Source: Brachionus plicatilis (Eukaryota; Rotifera; Eurotatoria; Ploima; Brachionidae). From it: DNA of 64,000 bases. Position numbers and translations under genes: made by a program. The DNA lies in contig QEOQ01000508.1 in NCBI GenBank assembly GCA_010279815.1, positions 3,986,159 to 4,050,158 on the forward strand, in the 5' to 3' direction. Of this stretch, positions 10,875 through 22,954 are shown one piece after another; position 1 is the first letter of the stretch; each line of letters starts with the position of its first letter. The notes beneath the pieces were generated by a model, which ran no database searches, was not told the origin of the DNA, and saw only the letters and a program-made list of their open reading frames with translations.

Positions 10875-12846
10875 ATGACTTTTGAAAAAAATTTAAATTT
10901 CACTTTTTTAGACACAATGAATTCGCTAAAACGTCACCATATAATTTTATGTCTTTTTTATCTCAAATTTGGCCAACTAATCGGCTTTAATTTGATTCAG
11001 AACGTCAAGTGCCGTTTGTATGAATGCTGTTCACCTCCCTATTTGCCGAACAATTTCAGCCGACTAGAAAACAACCTAAACAAATCGCTTTTCGGCCAGC
11101 CACTGGTCAAAAACACAATTGTAAGCGCACTCAAGGGACACTTCAATTTGAACGGGCCAAAAAAAGCACTAGTCATGTCTTTCCACGGATCGACCGGGGT
11201 TGGCAAAAATTTTGTCATTCAGTTCATAGCAAATGCAATGTTTGAACGAGGCGTCAAAAGCAAATTCTTCAAGCTATTCATTGCTTCTAGGGACTTTCCA
11301 CACAACGAAAAAATTGATGAATACCGCGTGAGTTGTCAAAAAAATTTAAAAAAAATAATTTCACCAAATTAAATAAAAATTTAAAGAAAATTAATAAAAA
11401 ATACTTATTAGAAAAAATTTCAAAAAAATTTTAAGAAAATTAAAAATTAGTTTTAAGTAAATTAAAATAAAAGTTTCGAGAAAATTAAAAATTTAATCCC
11501 AAATTTAAAAATATTTTATAGAAAATTAAAATTTAGGGGTCTAGTGGAAAATGTGAACAATTGTTCACATAATCTCTGGTCACATATTTGGTGACCAAAA
11601 TAGATAAATAAAAAATAAAAAAATTTTTCGAGTCCAGTTTTTATTTTTTGTGAACATTAATTTTAGAATAAAAGTTTAATTTTAAATGCAAATAAAAAAA
11701 AATTCCTTTTTTTATTAGTTTTTATGTTTTTTTGCCATATGCAACTTTACACCCTTGATGTTTTTCATTAATTCTCCACATAAATCACACGGTACAGGGT
11801 TTGCATGTTTGCTGAGTGCTGTTTTTACTACATTCAAAGTTTCTTGAGAAGTAGTAATTTCAGTCATTGCTTTTTCACGATAATGTATTGCTTTTTCTCC
11901 TGCGTTTAGATTTAAACTTTTTTAAATTATTTAATTTTTATTTTTTTAATCTAAAATTTTGGTGAACATTTTTTTTTATGTGACCAGCTTATGGTCACCA
12001 AATATGTGACCAGAGATTATGTGAACAAAATGTCCACATTTTGAATTTTTTTTTTTTTTTTAAACAAAAAAAATATTTCATGAAAAATTTAAAGAAAATT
12101 TAAAATTAGTATTAAGAAAATTGAAAAAATAATTCAGGAAAATTTTTTTTTTAAAATTATTTAATTTCAGGAAACAATTATTCGATCCATTGAGGAAACA
12201 GTTAAATTGTGTCACACAAACTTGTTTGTATTTGATGAAACAGACAAAATACCAATTGGTCTGATGGATACAATCAAGGCCTATATTGATTTCTATCCAG
12301 AAGTGGACGGAATAGCGTTCAGGAAAAGTGTGTTCATTTTTCTGAGCAATAGTGCAGCTAAAGACATTGCTCAATTGACTTTGTCATTTGACAAGCAAGC
12401 AATCAACCGAAAAGACTTTGATCTCAAAGTATTTCAGAACGAAATTCAAAATTCCATTTATCACAATAAAGGTAAGATTTAAGAAGAAAGATTTTTTTAT
12501 TATTTTTAAAATTTATTTAGAAGAGAACGAAAAAGGTTTGTGGCATGCGTCTATAATCGACAGCTATTTGATTGATTTCTATGTGCCTTTTCTTCCACTT
12601 GAGAGGGATCATGTCCGCAAGTGTATACTGGCTGAATTCCGCAATTATAATTATACCACAAATGGGAAAGGGGCCTCTATTAACACAATTAGTGATGATG
12701 ATATTGAAAGTATTGTCGACGAGCACATTTTTGAGCCTCCCGGATACACAAAATACTCTTCGTCAGGATGCAAACGGGTACCTTTCTTGGTTAGGACATT
12801 CATTTACAAAAAGCTACTTAGTAATTTCAAAAGCGATGAGTTTTAA
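10875..12846 (+). CDS. Torsin-family AAA+ ATPase (three exons)
   Basis: Exons 10875-11327, 12171-12471 and 12521-12846 join in frame (phases 0 and 1, GT-AG introns) to give 359 codons. Torsins are ER/nuclear-envelope-lumen AAA+ proteins that work with LAP1/LULL1-type cofactors. Visible landmarks are the torsin Walker A GSTGVGKN (residues 105-112; N replaces the usual T/S), Walker B LFVFDE (169-174), sensor 1 FIFLSN, the WHASIID...FVPFLPLE block (here FYVPFLPLE) and the conserved SGCK cysteine motif near the C-terminus. The N-terminus has a hydrophobic segment suited to ER targeting. A second in-frame Met at 10917, preceded by a TTTTTTAG acceptor-like site, may be the true start (345 residues). 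Intron 1 (843 nt) carries an inserted transposon; intron 2 is 49 nt. Human torsin-1A is 332 residues. Confidence 0.93.
11547..12045. mobile_element. TIR element inside torsin intron 1
   Basis: A 36-bp perfect repeat, containing CTCTGGTCACATATTTGG, occurs at 11562-11597 and inverted at about 11992-12028. The inverted homology extends imperfectly outward to about 11547 and 12045. The ends carry sub-palindromes such as GTGAACAATTGTTCAC. Between the repeats lies a short zinc-finger coding remnant on the minus strand. It is a non-autonomous DNA transposon or MITE of about 500 bp, well clear of both splice sites. Confidence 0.8.
11715..11867 (-). CDS. C2H2 zinc-finger fragment carried by the intronic element
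   Basis: A 50-codon minus-strand frame, starting at ATG 11867 and ending TAA 11715, contains CDLCGELMKNIKGVKLHMAKKH: two Cys, a 12-residue spacer and two His, the C2H2 finger pattern. The frame stays open a little further upstream. Single N-terminal fingers of this kind are common in transposon-encoded proteins. No transposase domain is visible, so this is probably a leftover of the parent element's protein and not a torsin-related product. Confidence 0.55.
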   Translation of the reverse strand: MTEITTSQETLNVVKTALSKHANPVPCDLCGELMKNIKGVKLHMAKKHKN

Positions 12847-13600
12847 AATAAACTTTTTTTACATGTTTTAATTTTTTGATTATTTTTTAAATAAAGTTTT
12901 GTTAAAAATTGAACTCTTCATTAGCCCAATATACCTTTCAATTTTTTAACTTAAATGTTTTTTACTAAATAAACCATAAAATGTTTCACGATAATAAAAG
13001 TCTTTATCTAAAAATTTGACAGACCCAAGTAAAATTTTAAAAAATCATTATCCACTGTAAAAAAAAATTCATTTTTTAATGATTATTATTTATTTATTTG
13101 TTTTATCTGTGCCGAGCTAAAACTTCTTCAGATTTGAAAAAAAAAATAAATAAATAAAAATCAAGACAAAACAAAATAAAAAATAAGATAAAATTAAAAT
13201 AAGTTAAAATATAATAAAAAGAAAATTAAAATTGATAAATTGTAAGAGGTAACATGTGCAAAGTGTTTAAATATTGAACAGACCAGGAAAGAAAGAAGAT
13301 AGCAATTACACAATGGGGCTGGGCATTCAACAAATCTTGATTCAAAACCCGCTTGATATTCATCAACCAGTTTGATAAGCAATGGAACAGAATGATACAG
13401 TCCTTCCGCTACATATCTTTAAGACAGTTAAGAGTTTAAGTTTATTATAAAGGCCTAATGATGCCTAACATTGAAAGAAGTATCATATTTTATTTTGATT
13501 ATAAAACGAACTGCTGAGTTTTGTAAGACTTGAATTTTTTTAATGTTCGTCTCGTTGTATTCATAACTTTAAAAAAAAAGGAATATAATAATAAAAAAAC
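12847..13600. other. Intergenic DNA with a LINE tail
   Basis: No host gene. At 13083-13137 the minus strand reads CTGAAGAAGTTTTAGCTCGG, then an A-rich AATAAATAAATAA tail, as in the tails at 6253 and 44428. The 13194-13382 minus frame has more balanced composition and may be decayed retrotransposon coding upstream of that tail, but I cannot recognise a domain. Confidence 0.35.
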
Positions 13601-13953
13601 TATTTTTCCTTTTTTGTTGAATTTCTATCATATTTCACCGTTTTTTACAAAAATTTACCAAAATTTACGTTTATTTTCGTCAAAAAATTCAATCAAATTT
13701 TATTTTTTTTCCTTTTTCAAAAATTCAAAAAAAAAATTTTTTTTCATGAAAATCGGTTTTTTTTGAGAAATTTTGGAAATTTTTTTTTACTGAATTTTAC
13801 AATAATTATGGGTAATTTACGAAAATTATCGTTATTTTACGAAAATACCCTTTTTTAGATTACCAAATTTTACGGTAAATATGGTAAAATATCGTGAATT
13901 TACCATAATTTACGTAAAATATGGTGAATTCAAGGTATCGTAGCAGCACTGTA
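13600..13953. mobile_element. Mariner-like TTTACG-rich MITE, right end clear
   Basis: The segment is full of TTTACGTAAA-like and GGTAAATTT motifs and ends with AGCAGCACTGTA, the complement of the TACAGTACTG terminus of the elements at 42563 and 43661. The left end is not clear. It sits directly against the MULE relic that starts at about 13954, so it probably inserted into or next to that relic. Confidence 0.5.
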
Positions 13954-15019
13954 GTAAGTTATATCTAAGACCAATTCAAAAATATGAATCTAATGAATCT
14001 GAAGCAGATAATCAAGAAAGTCTTCCAGTAATTAAACAAAAGAAAAACTTGATAATTTCAGAAGCTCTCGAGCATGCAAACTTAGCTACCGAATGGTTAA
14101 AAGATAATACAACATGACCATACCAAACAGAAGCTGGAACAAAAGAAGAGTATCATTGTAATAAAGTTAAGAAAAGAGGCCTACAATGAAATTCAGCTAT
14201 ATGTTTTTTATATAAAAGCCACAATCAAGCAGTTATAATGTTCTAATCCACTAATGTACACAATCATGATGAGATCAATCAAAATTCTAGTCTTGAATTT
14301 TCTACATTCATACAAAGTCTTATGCAATATTCAACAAAACATAGGGTATAACCGATTCAATCAATTTATGTCTTTCTAACATTATTGAAAAAAATTATTT
14401 CTTTCTCCTATTGGAGCTAACTAAATCATTCGAATCAGAATGATATAATCTTACTCTTTTTTTTTTATTTTTTCATAGTTTTTAATTTCATCTTCTTATT
14501 TTTTTTTTTTAAATTGTAAAATTTTTTATTCTATACTTCACCTTTTGGAGGTTAATCTTCATCAAATAAATAAATGACCTTCAACACTTATGCTAATAAA
14601 TCAAATTGGATAATGGAAGCAAAATGTACATGTTGAGCTTATTTAAAGAAAAATAAATGTAAACACTTGATTAGCATAGCTGCAAGAGAGAAATATTCCT
14701 ATAGAAGCTAAAACTGTTGAAATAGGAAAAAAAAAATAAAGGAAGGCCAATTAAAACGAGAAAGGCTTTAGAAACGCAACCAGGTGATAGATTAACTACA
14801 GTAACAACTTCACAAAAAAGATTTTCTCCTTTTGAAATTGTAAACAAAAGAAATAGAATGACTGAGAATGTTGATGAAATATTGGAAGTAAAAGATGAAA
14901 AAAGACCAACAAGATGCAAAGCAAACAACTTGATTAAATCAAATACACAGTCTGCAAGTCATTCAGCTAAACAAGAAGTTAAAAGAAAAAGAGGTAGACC
15001 TAAGATAACTGCTATATAG
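13954..15019 (+). pseudogene. MULE transposase relic (FLYWCH and SWIM zinc fingers, DDE core deleted)
   Basis: From 13965 a plus-strand frame reads through three stop codons and includes a FLYWCH-like finger: CNKVKKRGLQ, then a segment ending STNVHNHDE. From about 14600 a second block reads CTC-stop-AYLKKNKCKHL, the CxC...CxH of a SWIM finger, followed after a frameshift by a basic tail ending KRKRGRPK (AT-hook-like) and a stop at 15017-15019. FLYWCH plus SWIM is the hallmark of one group of Mutator-like transposases. About 250 bp between the blocks carry no transposase core, so the catalytic domain has been deleted. The stops make it non-functional. Confidence 0.7.
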
Positions 15020-16469
15020 TTATTTAATTTTATCTTCTTAATTTTTACTAAAAAATTTATTTTTACTTTATTTATAAGTTTCTTTATTATTTTTCTTTAC
15101 TCAAAATATAATTTTTTTAATTTTACTCAAATTATTACTTTATAAAATTATATTAATATATAAATGGTATGTTCTATTGTGTTGTATAAGAATTTTTAAT
15201 ACAATTTTGAAAATGCATTGAAAATGTGCGATGGTTGAGGTGTATTTTAATTTAGAAATATTTGGATAAATTTTTGAAATGTCGCTATATTGAAATTAAA
15301 TTTAGTGTTTTAAACATAAATTATTAAGTTTTAAATGATTTTTAAAGAATTTTTTTATTTTTTTTTGAAAATTTTAATATAAGACTAACTAATCAATAAT
15401 TAATAATTTATTCAAATTAATTAAAAATTAAGCTCTAATTGTTAAAAAACTCAGATTAAAAATTATTCAATAAAATTTTTAGATTTTTCTTAACACTACA
15501 AAGGCCACGAGTTTTTAAGCTCTTTTTTTTTTTAAAATGAATACAAACTTTTGAAAAAAAATTAAAACTTAAAAATTTTTTTGTTCTTCAATCTGAAATT
15601 GCATAAAATTTGAAATTTTAATGTTTTTGTTTAAAAATTATTATTATTTAATGTCAACAAAGAAAAAATAAAAATAAAAGTCCCAAGTGGGTTTTATGAA
15701 AAAATCATTTCGTTGCTCCTATTTAGTAATTTTAGAGGCCAGAAATAATTAATAGATAAGTCCAAAGTAGTAATTATATTTGATAATTAATTAATTATTG
15801 AGTCCAAAATAATTATGAGCCTGTTTCTGTAATAAAATGAGGCCGTTTAAATTATTTCCATAAATTTGGAGCTGCAGATTTTTTTCCCACGCTGATAAGT
15901 ACTTTTTACAAAGGACACCATTTGAAATACCAAACTAAAAAAAGAATAAAAAAAATAATTTAAAATAAAATGAGAAATTAAATTTTAAAAACTATTAATA
16001 CCTGATAAATTAAATTTAAGAGTATTTTAATAATTTTTATTTTTAAAATAATTATAATAATCATATTTAGGAAATAAGTAGATATTAAAAAATGTTAATC
16101 TTTTTTAAAGAAAGTTATTATTTTATTTAAAAAGATAAAAACTAAATATCGTATACTAGCTTTAATCTATTTAATTTAAATGTAGTAAGGCTGCCATACC
16201 AATCTAAAAAAAAACTTAATTTCGATTTCATTTTGAGGTCCATCGATATTGGATCGCATTTTATGTTATTTATTTTTATTTTATTTTCAATAGTAAAACG
16301 AAAAAACGAAAAATAGAAAAACTGAATAAAAATGTTATTGATTAAAAATGAAATATGACTCTTCTTGTAAAATTATTAAAAAGCTATCTAATTTTTGTTT
16401 TTTTTTTGAATTTTTATATTAAACATCACCTTTAAGGTTTTTAATGAAATAAATAATAAAAATAATAAT
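15020..16469. other. No gene seen
   Basis: AT-rich DNA. Near 15492 the sequence TTAACACTACAAAGG resembles the TTAACACTAGAAG end of the piggyBac-like element at 57006, but no matching other end is found. Confidence 0.4.
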
Positions 16470-17519
16470 TTAAATGCTTTTCTTAAATTCGTCGTAATAT
16501 GAAGATAAAATTTCCAAGGTATCATTGTTGAACATCTTGGTCAACAATTTACTGGTAACAATCCATCTTTTTAAAAAATTTGAATGAAATGCATGAAAAT
16601 CTGTCAATTTTGAAAATTTATTATCGATCAAATTCATCAAGGTAGTTAAACTCTGGCTACGATCAAGCCGAATACCTTGGTATGGTTTTTTGACAATTTT
16701 TGTTCTATTTAAATCACTTGAGTAAATGCTGATCTTTTGACTTAAAATAATTTGGTCCGCATTCCAAGTAGCATCTCCTCTTTTGATTTCGTTGTCTTTT
16801 TTTACATGATTGCTGCTAAAATAAGCCTCTAAAAGATCAATGATTGTCTTGGTTTGTATCTCAGCATCTGAAGTGAGGTTCATGACTCCTTTCCAATGTT
16901 TTTTCTTCATTCCAATGTGACCCATTGGATACATTTTGTAACTTCTATTTTTATGCATAAAATTTCCACAACATTCTGAATTCCATGCAGTTATTGCTTC
17001 CATATCCTTGATTTCGTAATACTGTGATCCAATTGGCATCAGATCCGAATCACTTGTCACCACATAGTCCTCTTCATCCAAAAAATCCAATGCACCAACA
17101 AACAATCTGCAAATCATTGAGGTCATTAGTCCGTAGTCTTTTTGTGACTTGATTAATTTGACAGTAGTACCAAGTTTTTTTAAATATTTTATGGTTTTCA
17201 AAGCTGGACCATTTTGGTTATTAAAACTGTTCAAATCACCTTGTTCAGTGCTGACTAACAAAACAATTGGTTGAAAGCCTAGTCTTTTCCAAGCCTGGGC
17301 TGCAAATGGTAAGTAGAAAAAATAGAATGTCTTTATTCTTTCATCAATGTTTGCTGCCATCAAAGCGTATTTACTTGGTCGAGCTGATTGCTCAAACGTA
17401 AAGATTTTCGATGCTAGACCAAAACTTATTAGTTTGCTTGTTTCATTTCCCAATAAATAAACAAAAACAAAAATTGATAATATTGTTATTGAAATTAATA
17501 AAATAAAAGTTAACTTCAT
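16470..17519 (-). CDS. GT copy B: putative type II membrane glycosyltransferase, complete
   Basis: The longest paralogue: a single-exon 349-residue ORF with ATG at 17519 and a stop at 16470. It has an N-terminal signal-anchor (about residues 4-23), the TSDSDLMPIG DxD-type motif near residues 155-163, SECCGNF, and a C-terminal tail running past FHAFHSNFLKRW to FKKSI. Nearly all differences from copies A and C are conservative or single residues, so duplication is recent. It is transcribed away from the complete MT gene at 25496, with about 8 kb of transposon-rich DNA between. The likely role is glycosyl transfer in the secretory pathway, inferred from anchor and DxD only. It serves as the reference for judging the other two copies. 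Confidence 0.78.
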   Translation of the reverse strand: MKLTFILLISITILSIFVFVYLLGNETSKLISFGLASKIFTFEQSARPSKYALMAANIDERIKTFYFFYLPFAAQAWKRLGFQPIVLLVSTEQGDLNSFNNQNGPALKTIKYLKKLGTTVKLIKSQKDYGLMTSMICRLFVGALDFLDEEDYVVTSDSDLMPIGSQYYEIKDMEAITAWNSECCGNFMHKNRSYKMYPMGHIGMKKKHWKGVMNLTSDAEIQTKTIIDLLEAYFSSNHVKKDNEIKRGDATWNADQIILSQKISIYSSDLNRTKIVKKPYQGIRLDRSQSLTTLMNLIDNKFSKLTDFHAFHSNFLKRWIVTSKLLTKMFNNDTLEILSSYYDEFKKSI

Positions 17520-18129
17520 TTATTTAGATTTTTCTAAAAAGCTTAAAAAATTTTTACATTTGCTTTTGTTTTAATTTATATCGAAACTTTGAAGTAATAT
17601 AAAGGATTTCTTTATATCTTTTAGGAAAACACAACTATTCATTTATATTTTTTATATAATTTTTAACAGAAAAAAAAAATTGTCTTAAAAGAACATTCTT
17701 ATGTTTTTAAAACTTTTTGTAAGTACCTAGTCGTAATAATCTTTATAAAAATATTTAATTTTATTTATATGCAATTTATACTCTTTTTAATAATTTAATT
17801 ATTTTTGGAGCAAAAACAAATAGCATTTTTTTGATTTCGTATCTTTTCTTTATTCAGGTATTAGAAAAAAACAAACAGAAAAATATTTTTTCTTTTTTTC
17901 TCTTTTAAAATAATTTAAGAATTCGAAAAATAAAAAGGACTAAAAGGAACTCTATAATTTTTGAAAAAAATCCTCAAAATTTTACCTGTTCCATTTATAG
18001 CTATTTTATTAAAATTTTTTTTGTATTCCTTGATTATTTTATTATTAATAATAATTAAAATAATATCAAGCTGCAACTCGACACATACTATGACAATTTC
18101 TGAATTAAGCTTTTGCCGAAATTCATTCA
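17520..18129. other. Upstream region of GT copy B, no gene seen
   Basis: The first bases upstream (CTTTTTAGAAAAATCTAAATAAATG on the minus strand, split here by a start codon) match the leader of GT copy C. The rest is AT-rich with no supported ORF. Confidence 0.35.
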
Positions 18130-18730
18130 TTACAAAATAGGATAGCTCGTTCCAAACTGGAATATTACTGCAAACCAGAAAGTTTTCTCGTTGACCACAG
18201 TTCCTTGTAAATTTTGTAAGTCTAGTCTAGCAAGCCTTTCCTCATAAGATAGTCTCCTAAGTTCTGGTACAAGTTTTGTGGTATTTCTTTGGACTCTCTC
18301 AATTCTTTTAATATCCGCTTTATTATACGGATTACAAACTGTTACTGCACATTCGATTTGAGCTCTCACTAAGCTTCAGTATAAGGTCTTGATTGTGTCA
18401 CATGTCCGTCTGAGTTTTTGATTATTTAAATTATTTGTGGTATCTTGATTTTAGTGTTTTATTTGAGATTTAGTTTTAATTACATAAAATAGAAAAAAAA
18501 ATAAGAATTTAAAAATTTTAAGTAATCATGTCGAGATCCTCCTTCAGCGGTTCTCTATCTCTGACATATTTCTAATTACCGCAATTATCTTACAATCGTC
18601 TGCGAAGAGATTAGAAAAATAAGAGATTATTTCCAGAATATCGTTAATGATCAAGTAGCTGACCTTCAAACCCGTAAGCTTCTAATTTGATGAAGAGACC
18701 TTTGTGTGGGACCAGGTGAAAAGCCTTTGA
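18130..18730 (-). pseudogene. Non-LTR retrotransposon (LINE) reverse-transcriptase relic
   Basis: Minus-strand pieces of one RT appear in order. Near 18730-18650 is FHLVPHKGLFIKLEAYGFEG, the LINE domain around 'D..PH..LL.KLE.YG'. Near 18610-18560 is NLFADDCKI, the catalytic F-A-D-D box. From 18369 to 18130 is the C-terminal block with RIERVQRNTTKLVPELRRLS and YEERLARLDL, typical of CR1/Jockey-like elements. Frameshifts, a stop and missing segments separate them. It is a dead, truncated copy. Confidence 0.8.
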
Positions 18731-19936
18731 AAATCTTGTTTCTTATTTAAACTTAGATATTAAGCTAAAAATGTTAAATAAAAAAACGTTCAAAAAAACA
18801 TATTTTTGAATAATATTAAATTAATATATGAAATTTGTTTAATTTGTCAAAAAAATAAAAACTGACAATATATTTATTAAAATTAAAGAAATGAAAGTAA
18901 ACTTTATTTTTTTTGAATGATTAGATTTTTTACTTGGGATTTTTTTTATATTCAGAATCGAATTAGAATATAATGGTCTTAGAAATCTAGTCATTTTTTC
19001 TGTCACAATATCGAATTTTCACAAAATCAAAAGTCACAATTTCAGATTAATTAAATATGATTATCCTAATAACATTTTTCTATCACAATATCGGATTCTT
19101 ACTAAATCAAGTTACACAAAATATATCAGATACTATATCAGATAATTGAAAATCTACAACCCATTTTAGAAAATTTCAAATCATCTTTAAAAATTGTTCT
19201 TTATTTGCAATTTTTTTATTTTCATTTATTGTTTAATAAAAAAATTTAAAAATAAATAAATCAAAATTCAAATTTTTAAGCCTTCTCCAAATTTTGACTT
19301 GTAACATGTTATTTTGTGAATTTTAATTTCAGTTTAATTGAAAATCTTTTCGTTTTATCTTGAAAAAAACCTTATAAACCCTATAGATCTTATATAAAAA
19401 TATTAAAAAATATTTCTTTTGCTTCCTTTATTCCTTAGTTTTAAACTGCTAAAGAATGATAACCCTTTCTTACAAGAATTCCTTCCCGTCTTGGTCAAAT
19501 TTACTATTTTATTATTTTTATTATTCTATTAATATTAATTAAATAGTTGGCTTTTTGGTTGAAAATAATGTTTTAAATTCTAATTGTCAAGCAAGAAGAA
19601 GAAAGCAAAATCACTTTTTTAAAAAATTATCTAAACTTTAAAATTTGACTTAAGTCAAAAATATTTTTACAAAAAAATGAATTACCAAAGTTGAAAAAAA
19701 ATTCCTAAACACAGAAAATTTTAAAAAGATTTCTTCAAATTTTTTTAATCATCAAAAAAGTTTATAAATTATTTTACTTTTTTATATTTTCAGCTATTTT
19801 TAATGAATAACTATTTTTATCTATTTTTGTAAGGTAATCACTGGTAAATCCTAGTAAACTTTTGTATATTAGTTACTAAGTAGAAATAATTAAGTATTTA
19901 TTTTTGGATAAAAAGTAGCAAATTGAAATATATATT
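18731..19936. other. No gene; short tandem duplication at about 18998-19125
   Basis: AT-rich DNA. CACAATATCGAATTTTCAC and CACAATATCGGATTCTTAC lie about 80 bp apart as a diverged direct repeat. Nothing else is recognisable. Confidence 0.4.
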
Positions 19937-20159
19937 TGTTCTATCCAAATTATTAATATGCACGATTTATAAATTTACCTTTATAAGTTTTAAATCGATA
20001 ATTGGCATATGCATTTTTTAAATATTGAAAAAAGTACCTGTTTAGTTATAATTTCGCTTGTAATTTTATAAATTTTATATTGTTATGCATTTATTCTTCA
20101 AATTTAATATAAATGATTTAAATTTATAATACGTGTATATTTATAATTTGGATAGATCA
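19937..20159. mobile_element. MITE with 40-bp terminal inverted repeats
   Basis: TGTTCTATCCAAATTATTAA at the left pairs with the complement of TTATAATTTGGATAGATCA at the right, about 220 bp apart; 34 or so of 40 positions match. There is no coding potential. No confident target-site duplication is seen. Confidence 0.65.
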
Positions 20160-21042
20160 TATTCATTTAACAACTAATTTTTTGAATAATCGATGAAAGA
20201 AAGCAAGTTTGCATCAATAGTTCTAAATTTTTTTGAAAAAATAAAGTAATTTAATTTTCAAAAAGATACTTTTCGAGATCCATAATTAGAAAAAATATTT
20301 GGATTCGAGCTAAATTGAATTTGAAAAGCTAAAATTAATATTTGTAGTTTGACAATTAAGTTTGAATCAAACTTAAATTAAGTTAAAATTTACAGGTTCT
20401 ATAGATTTAAAAACCATGATCAAATTTCTCTTTTATTTTCAATACAATCATCAGATATCATTTCTCGAATGAAATTTCTATTTTTATATATTCTTTTTTT
20501 AATCTTTTTAATTACCAGATCAATGTTACAACAACAAAAAAAATCTTTATTATTATATTGATGCTTAAGTATATTAAAAGTTTTTCCAAATCAGTTTTCA
20601 AATGGTTCATTGTTTTTGATTAAATTAATTCAGTAGTAAAATTGTTCCATTCTTTGTTGATTCTGTTGGTAAAAAAATTGAAGCTTCGTAGAAATTCTCA
20701 TTCCGATGTCAAATCATAATCATATCCGTATCTTAAGTTGGAATAAAATAAAAATTTTGGGCTAAAATAAATAAATTTAAAAAAGCTAATATTTTTTTTA
20801 AATCATGTTCAAAAATTTCTTTTTTATTTAGATAAAATTTTGATTCGGGAATATACTTCAAAATTAAGAAACAAATGAATTTGATCAATACCGAGAGCTA
20901 TGCATAATTCTGGATAAACAAAATTTTGCCAGGATTTTATAAATAAAAAAATTGGGTTAAGAATTATTAATTGATAAATTTTTCTATCTTTAATAAGTGG
21001 AAGATTTTATCAAATTTTTTTTCTCAAGTATCCAGTTGTAAT
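20160..21042. other. No gene seen
   Basis: AT-rich intergenic DNA with no convincing ORF, RNA gene or repeat structure. Confidence 0.4.
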
Positions 21043-21235
21043 CAGAGTTGTTTAAAAGTCATATAGTCAAGTCAAAAGACTTGACTTGAAAAATTGTTTT
21101 TAAAAAATAAGTCTTTTGCCGTTCCATCTAGTTATTAAGGCGGCCATTTTTATTTCAAAGTCTTTGAAATGACTTTTTAAAAAAAAAATTTTCAAGTCAA
21201 GCCAAAAGACTTGACTTGAAATTTTTTAAGAGTTT
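21043..21235. mobile_element. hAT-type MITE, left end
   Basis: Starts CAGAGTTGTTTAAAAGTC, the same terminus as the complete element at 44986-45252, and continues with repeated AAGTC/GACTT motifs including TCAAGTCAAAAGACTTGA. A matching right end with target duplication was not found, so this copy is truncated or interrupted. Confidence 0.5.
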
Positions 21236-21341
21236 ACCAATGGTAAAATAAAAAAATAGAAACTTATTTAATCGAAAGATATTGCTTACTACTGATTTTT
21301 CTTTTTTATTTAATCAAAAGAGATTTAAAACAAAATTGATT

Positions 21342-21518
21342 GGAAAAATGTTGAAAATTTTACATTTTCATATTTTTAGATATTTTATGCAATATTTAAT
21401 AAAATTTTTATTTTAATTTTGGTAATTAAATAATTTAGAAGAGTTTTTTTTTTTAATTATTGCATAAAAAATCTAAAAATATGAAAATGCAAAGATGTAA
21501 AATTATTTTCATTTTGCC
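21342..21518. mobile_element. MITE family I, copy 1
   Basis: An inverted-repeat element of about 177 bp: the left arm contains TTTTACATTTTCATATTTTTAG and the right arm its complement (each motif shortened here). The same arms and the same loop (TTTAATAAAATTTTTATTTTAA-like, then AATAATTTAGAAGAG) occur at 51380-51576 in an ABCA intron. Confidence 0.75.
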
Positions 21519-21611
21519 TATTGATTTCAGAAATTATGATTTCAAGTTTTCATCAACAAATGTTACCAAAGAAATAAAGGGATTGTGAATTTTAGTAAAA
21601 AAAAACAAAAA

Positions 21612-21790
21612 TAAAATATTAAAAAAAGCAAAACTTAAGTTTTGAAGGACCAAAACATGTTCTGTAAATTGTAGCAACTGATATATCCTTTGTACCACCA
21701 TTAAACTTATTCTGCAAAATTCAGAAAATTGTTCTCAACTTTGCAGAATTCTGCAGAATCAGTATAATGAGAAGCTTATGGATTAACTAC
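21612..21790. mobile_element. MITE family II, fragment
   Basis: AACTTAAGTTTTGAAGGACC followed by a diverged copy of the element at 45784-46036 (CTGTAAATTGTAGCAACTGAT and TCCTTTGTA...). Only the left arm is present. Confidence 0.6.
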
Positions 21791-22954
21791 GTCTTGTTGA
21801 AGAATCCAATGTGGATTCTGAACAAAATCTCAGGTAATTGTAATGAGCAGAGAATGTGTTGTGATGCGTATTTTGTCTTTATAAGAACATAGATATTTTT
21901 AAACATAAAAAGCTTATTAATAGCAAATGAAACATATTTAAAGAACATTTTGATTAATTTTTTGAAAATTGAATATGAAAAGTAGATTTTACGTTGTTTA
22001 AATTTAATAAAAATATATAGAGCTACAATTTAAACATATTTTGAAGAAATAATTAAAATTTTTTATTTAAAAAAAATTATTTATTTTAATTATATTTTAA
22101 GGTTTATAATAACAATAAATTATTTAAAATGCCATTAGTATACCGACACCGTCTAAAAGAGTACGGGGTGAGTTTAGCGGACAAACATGCTATAAAATAA
22201 GATTATTTAAAAGTTTGCAATTCGTTATATGATTCTGAATAAGTTTTATATTTTTTTCATTATTAAATTGACTAAAATTCATATGAAAATTGATTGAATT
22301 GTATTTTAGTATTTTTATTGCATTTTTATAAGCCAATTCTAATCGTCATTTCAAAAAAAATGTTTTTATTAAATTAAAATTAGATTAATTGCCTTAAATT
22401 TCCTAAAAAATAAACCATTTTTTGATAATTTTTATTTACTTGTTTTTATTTATTTATTAAATAAATCGATCTAAAAATCAATCGTCAATTTATCTTTATT
22501 ATTTCCAGACTTGTATAAAAGTCAGAAGTCACAAGTCAGGTGCAAGTCATGACTTTTACTTGTTTTGAAACTAAAAAATATTTTAGTTAATATTTTGCTT
22601 TATTTTAAAAATTTTATTAAAAAATGTAAAAAATTATAAGTCAAAGAGTTTTTATTCAGAAAAAACTAAGACTTTCTATGTAAAATTTATTTTTTTGTCT
22701 TTTAACATAGTTTTCTTCGTCAATGAAGCTTTTACAAGAGGAATTTAAAAATGGAAGAATTAAAAACCTGAATAAGCATAAAAATTCTTCAATGTAAAAA
22801 TTGAAACATGATTTTTTATAAAATGGATATTATCGGGAAATTGAAGTTTTAGATCAAAATCACGAGATCAAAATATTACCTTTAATAAAAGAGAAAAAAT
22901 AATCATTTTCCTAATAGTAATTTTTTAAAAATTTTATTTTTTATTTTTTTAAAA
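21791..22954. other. No gene; scattered AAGTC-type repeats
   Basis: AT-rich DNA. Near 22508 CAGACTTGTATAAAAGTCAG resembles the hAT-MITE terminus at 44986, but no partner end is clear. Confidence 0.35.
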
